In this document: positions 38,831 to 46,779 of the stretch, in pieces
How positions within the stretch are numbered: position 1 is the stretch's first letter
Layout: the number at the start of each line of letters is the position of its first letter
NCBI RefSeq assembly: GCF_023195835.1
Contig: NZ_CP096200.1
Location: 868,001-932,000, forward strand
Reading direction: 5' to 3'
DNA: 64,000 nt
Source: Vibrio sinaloensis
GTDB taxonomy: Bacteria > Pseudomonadota > Gammaproteobacteria > Enterobacterales > Vibrionaceae
The notes under the pieces: model-generated
Seen by the model: the letters and a program-made list of their open reading frames with translations, nothing else
What the model was told of the DNA's origin: nothing
Databases searched by the model: none
Program-made: the position numbers and the translations under genes

Positions 38831-40207
38831 ATGGCCTATCGCCTTGGCAAGCACTATTTCATCTATAGCTTGTTTGTTATTTCATTCATTTTCTCTATTG
38901 TGATGGTGGAGTCGCTTGATCGCAGCCAAAAATCCTTCCTTCGTGATAGCTTGCTTGCCAAAGCCAAGGAGGAGTTATCGATTGTTCGTTCTCAGATAGA
39001 AACGGCCATCGTCTCCGATGTATACGTCGCAAATAGCCTCTCCACGTTAGTCGCGGCCAACCAAGACTTTGAGTTTTCCGGCTGGGCGTTGATCGCCTCC
39101 AGCGTGATGCGAAAAAGTCGTCACGTCGAGCTTATTGGCCTGGCACCGAATGATGTAATTGAACATATTTACCCGCTGAAAGGGAACGAAAAGGCGCTCG
39201 GTCTTGACTATCGGACTATTCCCGAACAATGGCGCACGGTGAAAAAAGCTCAGCAAATCCAAGAGATATTCATCGCAGGCCCAGTTAATCTCGTTCAGGG
39301 GGGGCGCGCTTTGATTGTCCGAGTTCCCATATTCACCGATCCGCCATACAACACCCGCTATTGGGGGGTATGCAGCGTGGTGATTTCCCTCTCTTCGCTG
39401 TTTACCGATGCGGGGATCGCTTCTTTTGAGTTTAAACACAATCTAGCCATTCGCGGCGCAGACAGTAAGGGCATGGATGGTGACCTCTTCTACGGTGAGC
39501 AATCAACGTTTGACAATGCATTTGCTGTCGAGTCTGTTCATTTCCCCTACGGCAGTTGGGTATTGGCGGCATCTGCCAAACAAAATCTGTTGGCTAATAG
39601 CGCATGGTATCGGGTTCACATCGTCCGCTTAATGGGCTACCCGATGATCCTGTTGTTGGTGATGGCGTTTGCCTTAACCTATCGCCTGTTTATCACTGCT
39701 AGCAAACGTTCACTGCAAGATGAACTGACGCACTTACCGAATCGTCGTTACTTTATGTACACACTCAACGAGCACTTTGAGGCGATGAAAAAAGGCACGT
39801 CAACGGACTCGTTTGCCATTTTGAATATCGACTTGGACCAGTTTAAAGCGATCAATGACACATATGGCCATTCAGCCGGCGATAAGGTGTTAATTGCCAC
39901 TGCCGAGCGACTCAAAAGCGTGTTGCGCATGAGTGATGTTGTGGCGCGTTTAGGCGGCGATGAGTTCCTTATTTTGCTGTCGAGAATCGAGAAAGTGGAA
40001 GATATCGACATCATCAATATTGAATTGCAAAAGGCGATTTGCCAAACGCCCGTCATCTACGAACATCATCTGATCAATCTTAAAGTCAGTATTGGCTATG
40101 CGGTCTATCGACCTGAATTTAAAGACATTGATGAGATGCTCAAGCTTGCTGACCAACGTATGTATGAAGAAAAGCGTCGTCAGAAGCAAAGAACTCTCAC
40201 AGATTAG
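38831..40207 (+). CDS. CHASE-domain diguanylate cyclase
   Basis: A 458-residue membrane protein predicted to make cyclic-di-GMP. Span one (residues 9-28) and span two (about 267-290) bracket a periplasmic CHASE sensing domain, recognised by IEHIYPLKGNEKALGLDY near 114-131. The GGDEF domain follows: DELTHLPNRRYFMYTL, NIDLDQFKAINDTYGHSAGD and the intact active site RLGGDEF with an RMSD inhibition site five residues before it. ATG 38831 follows GGGGGA; an upstream frame extension lacks one. The ligand of the CHASE domain is unknown. Confidence 0.9.
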   Translation: MAYRLGKHYFIYSLFVISFIFSIVMVESLDRSQKSFLRDSLLAKAKEELSIVRSQIETAIVSDVYVANSLSTLVAANQDFEFSGWALIASSVMRKSRHVELIGLAPNDVIEHIYPLKGNEKALGLDYRTIPEQWRTVKKAQQIQEIFIAGPVNLVQGGRALIVRVPIFTDPPYNTRYWGVCSVVISLSSLFTDAGIASFEFKHNLAIRGADSKGMDGDLFYGEQSTFDNAFAVESVHFPYGSWVLAASAKQNLLANSAWYRVHIVRLMGYPMILLLVMAFALTYRLFITASKRSLQDELTHLPNRRYFMYTLNEHFEAMKKGTSTDSFAILNIDLDQFKAINDTYGHSAGDKVLIATAERLKSVLRMSDVVARLGGDEFLILLSRIEKVEDIDIINIELQKAICQTPVIYEHHLINLKVSIGYAVYRPEFKDIDEMLKLADQRMYEEKRRQKQRTLTD

Positions 40208-40275
40208 ATCGTTCGCTCAGCACACTGAGTAGACCCATGCTATAGAATGAATAAAGGTTGAAGTTTGGAGAGAGT

Positions 40276-40710
40276 ATGAAGGATCTGTCTCAATGGCTAA
40301 AGGAGTATGGCGAGAGCCATCAGCACCCAGTCAATCAAAAAATTCATAAAGTCGCAGTCCCCGGAATTTTTTTGTCGGTGGTGGGCTTGCTGTGGTCGAT
40401 TCCGTCAATTCCGTTGTATGGCCTCAATTTAAATTGGGTTTGGCTCGCTTTGGTCCCAACTATGGTGTTCTATTATCGCTTATCACTTAGCGTGTTTCTG
40501 ATGATGCTCGGTTTCTCATTAGCATGCATCTCACTTATCTGGTCGTTGGAACTGCTGCAGATTTCGGTGTTGCTGGTGTCGCTGGTCCTATTTGCGGTTT
40601 TGTGGTTGTTGCAGTTTGTTGGCCACAAAATTGAAGGGAAAAAGCCTTCCTTCTTTGAGGATGTGCAGTTTCTTTTGATCGGGCCCATTTGGGTATTTCG
40701 CAAGCGCTAG
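40276..40710 (+). CDS. Mpo1-like (DUF962) membrane protein
   Basis: A 144-residue protein of the Mpo1/YGL010w family. It starts MKDLSQWLKEYGESHQHPVNQKIHKVAVP, with the conserved His residues of the family, followed by four membrane spans and a second conserved His in QFVGHKIEGKKPSFFED. In yeast, Mpo1 is an iron-dependent dioxygenase for 2-hydroxy fatty acids in alpha-oxidation; the bacterial role is unproven. ATG 40276 follows GGAGAG. A four-span length is normal for the family. The qrr upstream region begins directly after its stop. Confidence 0.85.
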   Translation: MKDLSQWLKEYGESHQHPVNQKIHKVAVPGIFLSVVGLLWSIPSIPLYGLNLNWVWLALVPTMVFYYRLSLSVFLMMLGFSLACISLIWSLELLQISVLLVSLVLFAVLWLLQFVGHKIEGKKPSFFEDVQFLLIGPIWVFRKR

Positions 40711-40724
40711 CTAAATCGCTAAAT

Positions 40725-40776
40725 TTGCAAATTGCATTTATGAAATTTGCATTACGCATTCTTTTGCAATTTGCGA
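40725..40776 (+). promoter_or_regulatory. Three LuxO-type binding sites upstream of qrr
   Basis: Three 13-mers match the LuxO site TTGCA-W3-TGCAA: TTGCAAATTGCAT (40725), TTGCATTACGCAT (40747) and TTGCAATTTGCGA (40764). They lie 77-128 bases upstream of the -24 element, where an enhancer-binding activator of sigma-54 would bind. Confidence 0.8.
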
Positions 40777-40851
40777 TAATGGTATGCGACTAGTTTTTGT
40801 GAAATAGGCGGTTTTTCGTGCAAAAATGCCCATTTATCGTATTTGAAAAGT

Positions 40852-40867
40852 TGGCACGCTTTCTGCT
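40852..40867 (+). promoter_or_regulatory. Sigma-54 promoter of qrr
   Basis: TTGGCACGCTTTCTGCTT has the invariant GG (40853-40854) and GC (40865-40866) exactly ten bases apart and TGGCAC as in the best RpoN promoters. The predicted start, 12 bases after the C, is 40878, the first base of the Qrr sequence. Confidence 0.88.
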
Positions 40868-40877
40868 TTACTTTAGA

Positions 40878-40984
40878 TGACCCTTATTAAGCCGAGGGTC
40901 ACCTAGCCAACTGACGTTGTTAGTGAACTCATTTTGTTCACACTTATATATAGCCAACCACGGTGATTGTGGTTGGCTTTTTTT
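40878..40984 (+). ncRNA. qrr: Qrr quorum regulatory small RNA
   Basis: About 107 bases starting TGACCCTTATTAAGCCGAGG and containing the highly conserved Qrr core CACCTAGCCAACTGACGTTG followed by TTAGTGAA, which pairs with the luxR/hapR, luxO, aphA and luxM messages. Stem-loop one is TGACCCT / AGGGTCA; the last is the terminator hairpin. Sigma-54 promoter and LuxO sites precede it, so it is made at low cell density when phospho-LuxO is active, and acts with Hfq. luxO itself is not next to it, so it is not the luxO-linked Qrr1; which other paralogue it is cannot be told. Confidence 0.95.
40952..40984 (+). terminator. Terminator of qrr
   Basis: Perfect 10-bp stem AGCCAACCAC / GTGGTTGGCT with a seven-base loop and a seven-T tract. 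It also lies just beyond the 3' end of the convergent DUF3612 gene. Confidence 0.95.
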
Positions 40985-41005
40985 CTTTAAACCTTTCTCT
41001 TTAGG

Positions 41006-42526
41006 CTAAGCGTCTTGGCAACCACTATAGCAACTCGGTTTTCTCGGACACACGGCACCGCGCGAGCAAATCACTCGAGCATCAGAGGCCAGTCCGCGCT
41101 CAATCCAATTAATATTTAAAATCTTAGCGATAGTCGTGAACTCTTTCTGAATATGACGCGGAATCGGTGCACTGCCGCCCTGACCAACACACAGCGCTTT
41201 CAGCTCTTCTGCTAATTCGACCGAGTTTCCGCCTTGCGCATCAATCGCTGGGTTAAGGTCGATACCTGCGCACAGCACGCGATTGTTGCCAGCAGGATCT
41301 GTCATGTTGACCGATTCACAGCAATAGATTCTTGGCTCGTCCCCCACATTCAAGATAGAGATTTGCGCTGAGCTACCTTGTTGCGGCTCAGACAAGCGAC
41401 GAAATACGGCCCAATGCTGACATGGATCGTTGACCTTGCGCATGTTCCCCCATGGTAGTGGAATACCGTTACCGCGATACACCGCCTTAAGCTTGTTTTG
41501 ACCGTAGGCATCAAAGTAATGCCAATGGGGATAAGGAGACACGACGGTCATCCGGCGCATCGCCACGGAAGGAGAAACCCCCGCTTTCTGATGAACATCG
41601 ATCTCGTAACCACTTCTATCTAGAAGCTGTCTAAACGGCACTTTCGGGCACAGTAACGCGCCAGCAAAAAAACTCGACTCAAAGTCGCGCCACGCCTGCA
41701 AGATGTCTTGTGAATTTAGCTCCGATGTCGGCGCACTTTGATTGTGCTCTTCCCAACTATTGGCATGACCCACCGACAGGACGCTCTTTAGTCCCTCTTT
41801 GCTGTGCAGAACACAGTGACCAATATAGACCGCTAAATCATATTTAAGCCGTGTCGGGTACTGTTTTAGTATCTCATTGAGAAAGATAGTGCCTGGCGGT
41901 TCAAAAAAAGAGGTGACCACCTGTTTGGCGCTGACGCCAAGTTCGTCAACGACATCCTTTGGTGGCTGAGAGACCCAGCGGATGGTCAAGCCCAAACTGC
42001 GCGCTATATCCATCAGGTCTTCAGCGGAGAGGTTCAGTCTTTTTAACCCCACTTCTTCCGCTGCGCGCTCAAGATCAGGGAAATGGTTCTGATTGCTCTC
42101 TTGATGCGCTCGGATTAGTAGGTGGGCGAACTGGCGTCCGGTAATGCCGGTTTGCGATAGCATCTCTGGAATCGCGATTTGCAAGATATCGTTAGAGAAC
42201 AAGAAGCTCGGCTCCAGCGCCATGCCACTGATCCCACCGCGATTACCTTTATCGGGAGTGATGTCTGCTTGCTCTGGCTCATCGTCAAGAAACCAAGCCG
42301 GATCTTTTTGAAATACTTCGGCAATCACCTCAAGCATGTCAATGCTCGGTACCCGTTTTCCGCGTTCAATCATCGAGAGATAGGAAACAGAAGGTGCGTA
42401 CTCTGGGCTAACACGAATACAACGTGCAGAGAGATCTTCCATGGTTAAGTGGTTGCGTTTTCTCAGGTTTCTTATCTTAGTCCCGAGAAAATGAGACTGA
42501 CGAATTAAGCTTTTTGACACCGGCAT
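41006..42526 (-). CDS. XRE-type DUF3612 (ScfR/RamB-like) transcriptional regulator
   Basis: A 506-residue regulator with an N-terminal XRE helix-turn-helix (residues 14-75: LGTKIRNLRKRNHLTMEDLSA then SYLSMIERGKRVPSIDML). The long central and C-terminal part matches the short-chain fatty acyl-CoA regulator type (RamB, PrpR, ScfR) by layout; it ends in a Cys cluster CSRGAVCPRKPSCYSGC. RamB-like proteins control acetate, propionate and glyoxylate-cycle genes. The divergent neighbour is a malate synthase G-derived gene, which fits that role. Three repeats overlap its own start region, suggesting autoregulation. Confidence 0.82.
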   Translation of the reverse strand: MPVSKSLIRQSHFLGTKIRNLRKRNHLTMEDLSARCIRVSPEYAPSVSYLSMIERGKRVPSIDMLEVIAEVFQKDPAWFLDDEPEQADITPDKGNRGGISGMALEPSFLFSNDILQIAIPEMLSQTGITGRQFAHLLIRAHQESNQNHFPDLERAAEEVGLKRLNLSAEDLMDIARSLGLTIRWVSQPPKDVVDELGVSAKQVVTSFFEPPGTIFLNEILKQYPTRLKYDLAVYIGHCVLHSKEGLKSVLSVGHANSWEEHNQSAPTSELNSQDILQAWRDFESSFFAGALLCPKVPFRQLLDRSGYEIDVHQKAGVSPSVAMRRMTVVSPYPHWHYFDAYGQNKLKAVYRGNGIPLPWGNMRKVNDPCQHWAVFRRLSEPQQGSSAQISILNVGDEPRIYCCESVNMTDPAGNNRVLCAGIDLNPAIDAQGGNSVELAEELKALCVGQGGSAPIPRHIQKEFTTIAKILNINWIERGLASDARVICSRGAVCPRKPSCYSGCQDA

Positions 42527-42528
42527 TT

Positions 42529-42565
42529 TGTAAAATTCACACTGTAAAATTTTTGTTGTGAAATT
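42529..42565. promoter_or_regulatory. Three 9-bp direct repeats spaced 14 bp at the DUF3612 gene start
   Basis: TGTAAAATT occurs at 42529 and 42543, and TGTGAAATT at 42557, each start exactly 14 bases after the last; a weaker TCAAAAATT follows at 42570. The first copy lies only three bases upstream of the regulator start codon, so a bound protein would block its expression. Probable autoregulatory operator. Confidence 0.5.
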
Positions 42566-42606
42566 GTAGTCAAAAATTCACTAGTATACAAAGTAAGCAA
42601 AGTCAC

Positions 42607-42635
42607 AAATTAGCAAAACAAGTCAACGCTAATTT
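42607..42635. promoter_or_regulatory. Inverted repeat before the malate synthase-like gene
   Basis: AAATTAGC (42607-42614) and GCTAATTT (42628-42635) are perfect 8-bp arms 13 bases apart, 53 bases before the ATG of the divergent gene. It may be part of the shared control region. Confidence 0.4.
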
Positions 42636-42687
42636 TGAATATTTGCTCTAGGACAAAAAGTTGTGAAATATCCGCGAGGGAAACGCT

Positions 42688-43251
42688 ATGAACATGCTGA
42701 CATTCGATAAGACTGAAATCCAAAAACAAAATAAGCCATTTATCGCTGAAGCAGTCTTCGCGGTAGAAACGAGCCAAGCAATGGAGAAGCAGGTAAAAGC
42801 CAAACAGCTACTGGATCGCCTGTTTCCATTAGAGAATGGTTCGCACAAAGATGTGACCGCTTACGTGATCGATTACCGTCACGTTATGGCCTACTTCAAA
42901 GATGGCCGACACAGCGGCCTAAAACACCCTAAACACTTTGTTGCTTTCACTGGCGAAAAAGAAGACCCAGAGTCTATCTTGTTCCGCGATGGGACAGGAA
43001 GCCATGTTGAAGTGACTCTAGGTTGCCATAAAGGGACAGGTTGTGTTGAGTTGATTGATATCGAAGATATTCAGCTTGAAACCTGCACCACCTTCCCACA
43101 AGAAATGGCGGGAATGTCGGCAATGCGCCACTGGATAAGCCTAGTGAAAGGTGATGAGAAAGGAAAGCCGCGAGCGTGCACTGAAGAAAAAGAGTACACC
43201 GCTAAAAATGGTGATGACTACCCGCTAGGTTGCTGTTACACCATGAGCTGA
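42688..43251 (+). CDS. Stand-alone malate synthase G fragment (insertion domain plus barrel start)
   Basis: A 187-residue protein resembling the inner part of malate synthase G, GlcB. From memory of E. coli GlcB, these segments align: LLDRLFPLENGSHKDVTAYV with LDESLPLENGSYQDV, SGLKHPKHFVAFTG with an -xxL-xxPxQFVGYxG segment, SILFRDGTGSHVEV with ILLKNNGLHIEL, and EYTAKNGDDYPLG with HYTAADGSEISLHG. The catalytic CEDSVAAVDAEDK segment is replaced (TCTTFPQEMAGMSAMR), and everything after is missing, so it cannot be an active synthase. It starts after GAGGGAAA and ends before a strong terminator, so it is a real gene. Possibly a binding or regulatory protein for the glyoxylate cycle. Confidence 0.62.
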   Translation: MNMLTFDKTEIQKQNKPFIAEAVFAVETSQAMEKQVKAKQLLDRLFPLENGSHKDVTAYVIDYRHVMAYFKDGRHSGLKHPKHFVAFTGEKEDPESILFRDGTGSHVEVTLGCHKGTGCVELIDIEDIQLETCTTFPQEMAGMSAMRHWISLVKGDEKGKPRACTEEKEYTAKNGDDYPLGCCYTMS

Positions 43252-43267
43252 AAAGCGTGATGAATAC

Positions 43268-43297
43268 AAAAAAGGGTACGAAAACGTACCCTTTTTT
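43268..43297. terminator. Bidirectional terminator
   Basis: AAAAAAGGGTACG / CGTACCCTTTTTT, a perfect 13-bp stem with loop AAAA. A tract before and T tract after make it work for both convergent genes. Confidence 0.92.
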
Positions 43298-43310
43298 AAT
43301 CAATCTAGGA

Positions 43311-43994
43311 TTAGAAATGCAGTTGGATAACAGACGTGACAACCGCACCAGGACGACGTACACCTTCGATTTCCACTTTGATCTCCCGTTCGATCTCTAG
43401 CCCTTTGCGGATTGGCGTAACTTTAGCCAGAGTACTCACCGCACGAACTCGGCTACCTGCTTTAATCGGATAGGGGAAGCGAACTTGATTAAGGCCAATG
43501 TTCACGATCATTTTGGCGGTTGGAAACAAATTGTTGTCTGGATCGACACTATCAGTCAGTTTAGGCAGTAGCGCCAACGTCAAAAAACCATGAGCGACCG
43601 TCGTTTTGAACGGTGAATCCGTTGCCGCGCGCTCAGGATCGGTATGAATCCACTGCATATCTTCAGTGACCTGTCCGAACTGATTGATCCGCTCTTGCGA
43701 CACATCAAACCATGCACCGATATGGATAACTTCACCTAGCTTGGCTTGCAACTCGTTGTAAAGTTTTTGAGCTTCTGGTTTGAGCTCGATCGCCTGTGGC
43801 TGGGGAGCTTCAACTTCATCGTTTACCGCTGGAGCATGAAAATCACGCAGACGAGTAAACAGGTGGCGGTTGTTAGCCTTATTGACAATTTCTCCCCAGT
43901 ATTCACGCACAGTTGGAGTCATCCACTGCATAAACTCAGAATGCTGCTTAGAATTTGATTCACCACGATGTTTAAATAAGTCAGCGACTTTCAT
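43311..43994 (-). CDS. MaoC-like enoyl-CoA hydratase/dehydratase
   Basis: A 227-residue hot-dog-fold protein with a MaoC dehydratase domain in the C-terminal half: ISQERINQFGQVTEDMQWIHTDPERAA is near 105-130 (seen as VSQERINQFG and WIHTDPERA, with the catalytic Asp/His pair DxxxxH), and VAHGFLTLALLP follows. It should hydrate a trans-2-enoyl-CoA. The N-terminal 90 residues are an extra helical region related to phasin or PhaC-associated segments only loosely. ATG 43994 follows GAGG; an upstream in-frame start lacks one. Confidence 0.85.
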   Translation of the reverse strand: MKVADLFKHRGESNSKQHSEFMQWMTPTVREYWGEIVNKANNRHLFTRLRDFHAPAVNDEVEAPQPQAIELKPEAQKLYNELQAKLGEVIHIGAWFDVSQERINQFGQVTEDMQWIHTDPERAATDSPFKTTVAHGFLTLALLPKLTDSVDPDNNLFPTAKMIVNIGLNQVRFPYPIKAGSRVRAVSTLAKVTPIRKGLEIEREIKVEIEGVRRPGAVVTSVIQLHF

Positions 43995-44051
43995 AAAAAC
44001 CTCAGTTTTTGAACACACAAGCCAGTTAATCGCCTAATTTTGATATAGTTC

Positions 44052-44101
44052 ACACTGTTATGCAATGACTTTCGGGCGTACATGCGTTAACTGAACAGTG
44101 T
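44052..44101. promoter_or_regulatory. Inverted repeat upstream of the MaoC gene
   Basis: ACACTGTT (44052-44059) and AACAGTGT (44094-44101) are perfect 8-bp arms 34 bases apart, in the 317-base gap between the MaoC gene and tRNA-Ser. Spacing suits two half-sites of a regulator or a looped pair. No other gene is seen in the gap. Confidence 0.35.
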
Positions 44102-44270
44102 ATAATACATATATTTCAATGCTTTAATAATAAAACACTATTTTATTACAGAGTGGAACTTAGAGCTCCTAGTCTACAATTTGCGAACGATATCACGTTG
44201 AATTTTACCGATTAACGACCACTAACTGCTTATATTATCGACACTTAAACGAAACTGCGTGAAATAGAGC

Positions 44271-44299
44271 TTTACAACGATTAAGCATGAACCTAGTAT
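44271..44299 (+). promoter_or_regulatory. tRNA-Ser promoter
   Basis: TTTACA (44271-44276) and TAGTAT (44294-44299) are spaced by 17 bases. The GC-rich stretch CGTCCCGC between -10 and start is typical of stringently controlled stable-RNA promoters. Confidence 0.7.
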
Positions 44300-44311
44300 A
44301 CGTCCCGCAAC

Positions 44312-44402
44312 GGAGAGATGGCTGAGTGGTTGAAAGCACCGGTCTTGAAAACCGGCATACGTTAATAGCGTATCTAGGGTTCAAATCCCTATCTCTCCGC
44401 CA
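44312..44402 (+). tRNA. tRNA-Ser(TGA)
   Basis: A 91-base cloverleaf with acceptor arms GGAGAGA / TCTCTCC, discriminator G and encoded CCA. The anticodon stem CCGGT / ACCGG closes the loop CTTGAAA, giving anticodon TGA (44346-44348) that reads UCA. The long variable arm (ATACGTTAATAGCGTAT) is as expected for serine tRNA, and the T-arm has GGTTCAAATCC. Confidence 0.97.
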
Positions 44403-44414
44403 CTTTCAAAGATT

Positions 44415-44442
44415 AAACCGCTGTTTTTACAGCGGTTTTTTT
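44415..44442 (+). terminator. Terminator after tRNA-Ser
   Basis: AAACCGCTGT / ACAGCGGTTT, perfect 10-bp stem with loop TTTT, followed by TTTT. From here to 44789 I see nothing but the ribosome site of the next gene. Confidence 0.9.
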
Positions 44443-44789
44443 CGTTTTTATGCCTCCAGACTCGGCAAGTACACCGTGGTCGTACAGATAGTGCGTATCG
44501 ACCGCTGAACCACATATATAAGTCCCGACTCATATCCAACTTTTAGCGACCACTTTGGTTAACAAAGTCATCGGTGCTCGTCTGTCCGTTGATTCGATGT
44601 TTGTCTCCACACTAAGCTCACGAAAATCAAAACTTTTGACACGGTTTTGAGCTGCTATGAGCGAATACATGAAATTGATGCATAAATTTATAAAGAACAA
44701 GAGTATATATGTATGTATCTATTTGGTGATTCTAAATAGAGAAAGATCGCTCCAGCATCGAGGCCATTAAAGTGGACAAAGGAATAAAT

Positions 44790-46610
44790 ATGTTTAGTTC
44801 AGTGATGAATTATGAGCAGTATGCCTTAGGTATTATTTTACTGTTCACTATCTCCATGTTTTTGTTTAGCCCATGGCGTCACGATATGGTGGCTTTTGCT
44901 GGTTTAGTTGCCGCTGTACTGCTAGGGATAGTGGCGCCAGAGCAGGCTTTTTTGGGGTTTGGACACCCTGCGGTCGTCACTGTTGGTTGCATACTTATCT
45001 TGAGTCAGAGTTTGCAAAATTCAGGTGCGGTGGATGTACTTGCTCGTACAGTATTGCCCCAGAATGCAGGTCGTACCTTAAGCTTGCTTGTATTGATGGG
45101 TTTGGGCGCCTTTTTGTCGGGATTTATGAATAATGTAGGTGCAATGGCTCTGCTAATGCCTATTGCTATTCAATTGGCTCAAAAGCTTGAGATGCCGCCT
45201 GGCCAAATCCTTATGCCATTGGCTTTTGGCACAATTTTAGGTGGTATGACTACGCTAATCGGTACTCCTCCCAATTTAATTGTGGCCGGTTTCCGAAAGG
45301 AAGCGGGTCTAGGTAGCTTTGGAATGTTTGACTTTACTCCTATCGGTGTGTCTGTTGCCCTAGCTGGAATTTTGTTCGTTGCTTTCATCGGCTGGAGGTT
45401 GGTGCCTTCGCGAGCAAAAACAGAGTCAGACGGGTTTGATTCTGGCGCATATCTTACCGAACTATACGTGACGGAGTCGAGTAAGGTGGTCAATCTTTCG
45501 ATACGGGAAATCAAAGAGCTTATCAAAGATATGGATGCTCAAATCACCGGAATCGTGCGCAACAAAGTGAGAATCATCGCGCCTAATCCAGGTCGGCGAG
45601 TGACTTTCGGCGATATACTGATTGTCGAAGCTGAAGCTGACTCTCTGAATGATCTGCTCTCTACGTTGGATCTTGAACTCTTGCCTCACAGCGAGAGCAG
45701 TGACACTTCGCCAACCTCTGAGGTTGAAGAGCAAGAGAAAGAGCCGGTACAGGATGATATAGGTTTGTTTGAGCTGGCGGTGATGCCGTCATCCAAGCTG
45801 TGTGACCGCCGAATTGGAGACTTAGCGCTGCAGGCTCGATATGGAGCCAACTTGCTGGCGCTATCTCGAGAAGGTCATAAGAAAACACACCGACTACGAT
45901 CGCAATCTATTTTATCTGGCGACCTTTTGTTACTTCAAGGCAACCAAGAATCCATTAATGCCTTTGCTTCGGACTATGGGTGCGTACCTTTAGCCCAGCG
46001 AGAACTACGTTTACCGAATAAACGTAATGCTTGGCTATCAAGCCTTATTATGCTGGCTTCAATTAGTGCTGCTGCAATGGGGATATTGCCCGCTACGATT
46101 GCATTTGCCCTCGGTGTTGTCTTGTCCCTATCACTTAAAACAATCGCGGTTCGAAAAGTCTACGATGCGGTAGATTGGTCTGTCATTGTGTTGTTAGCTG
46201 CACTAATTCCGATTGCGAATGCCATTCAAAGTACTGGCATGGCCGATATTATCGCCAATTTTTTACTTAACTCCTTGGCGCAAGGTAATGCGGTGGTAAC
46301 ACTGATTTTGATTCTTGTTGTTACCATGTTTTTATCCGATTTGATGAACAACGCGGCAACGGCTGCGGTGATGTGCCCTATTGCGATTGGCTCGGCAACG
46401 GCGCTGAATGTCAGCCCAGATTCATTCTTGATGGCAGTGGCCATCGGGGCGTCGTGCGCATTTTTGACACCCATAGGCCATCAAAACAATACGTTAATCC
46501 TTGGGCCGAGTGGATTTAAATTTAGCGACTATTGGAAGCTTGGTTTACCCCTTGAGTTGATAGTCATCGCGATTTCAGTACCACTTCTGTTAATTATTTG
46601 GCCGCTCTAA
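44790..46610 (+). CDS. SLC13-type anion transporter with RCK_C domains
   Basis: A 606-residue membrane transporter of the SLC13/DASS type. Membrane halves flank a cytoplasmic insert (about residues 205-400) with two RCK_C-like domains, each around VVNLSIREIKELI and LAVMPSSKLCDRRIGDLALQ. The two family signatures are NNVGAMALLMPIAI near 116-129 and NNAATAAVMCPIAIG near 525-539, both ending re-entrant helices; TTLIGTPPNLIVAG marks the binding site. It probably moves sulfate, phosphate or dicarboxylates with sodium. ATG 44790 follows AAAGGA; a GTG six codons earlier lies before that site. Confidence 0.87.
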   Translation: MFSSVMNYEQYALGIILLFTISMFLFSPWRHDMVAFAGLVAAVLLGIVAPEQAFLGFGHPAVVTVGCILILSQSLQNSGAVDVLARTVLPQNAGRTLSLLVLMGLGAFLSGFMNNVGAMALLMPIAIQLAQKLEMPPGQILMPLAFGTILGGMTTLIGTPPNLIVAGFRKEAGLGSFGMFDFTPIGVSVALAGILFVAFIGWRLVPSRAKTESDGFDSGAYLTELYVTESSKVVNLSIREIKELIKDMDAQITGIVRNKVRIIAPNPGRRVTFGDILIVEAEADSLNDLLSTLDLELLPHSESSDTSPTSEVEEQEKEPVQDDIGLFELAVMPSSKLCDRRIGDLALQARYGANLLALSREGHKKTHRLRSQSILSGDLLLLQGNQESINAFASDYGCVPLAQRELRLPNKRNAWLSSLIMLASISAAAMGILPATIAFALGVVLSLSLKTIAVRKVYDAVDWSVIVLLAALIPIANAIQSTGMADIIANFLLNSLAQGNAVVTLILILVVTMFLSDLMNNAATAAVMCPIAIGSATALNVSPDSFLMAVAIGASCAFLTPIGHQNNTLILGPSGFKFSDYWKLGLPLELIVIAISVPLLLIIWPL

Positions 46611-46779
46611 AGATTTCGAGCAATTAGCTTCAAATAATGGTCAATTATTGACTACTGTAAAAGAAAGTATTTGTTCATCATTGTGGTCACCGCAGTGACC
46701 TTTACCCACGACCTATGAGCCAGTTGAGCGGATCAATGCTCGAGTTAGGCTGTTAGTGTCGACCAAATGGAACTTAACG

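Noticed and set aside
40724..40776. TTTGCA repeats taken as RamB/ScfR operators for the DUF3612 gene
   Set aside because: They fit the LuxO consensus better, lie beyond the 3' end of that gene, and precede a sigma-54 promoter of qrr.
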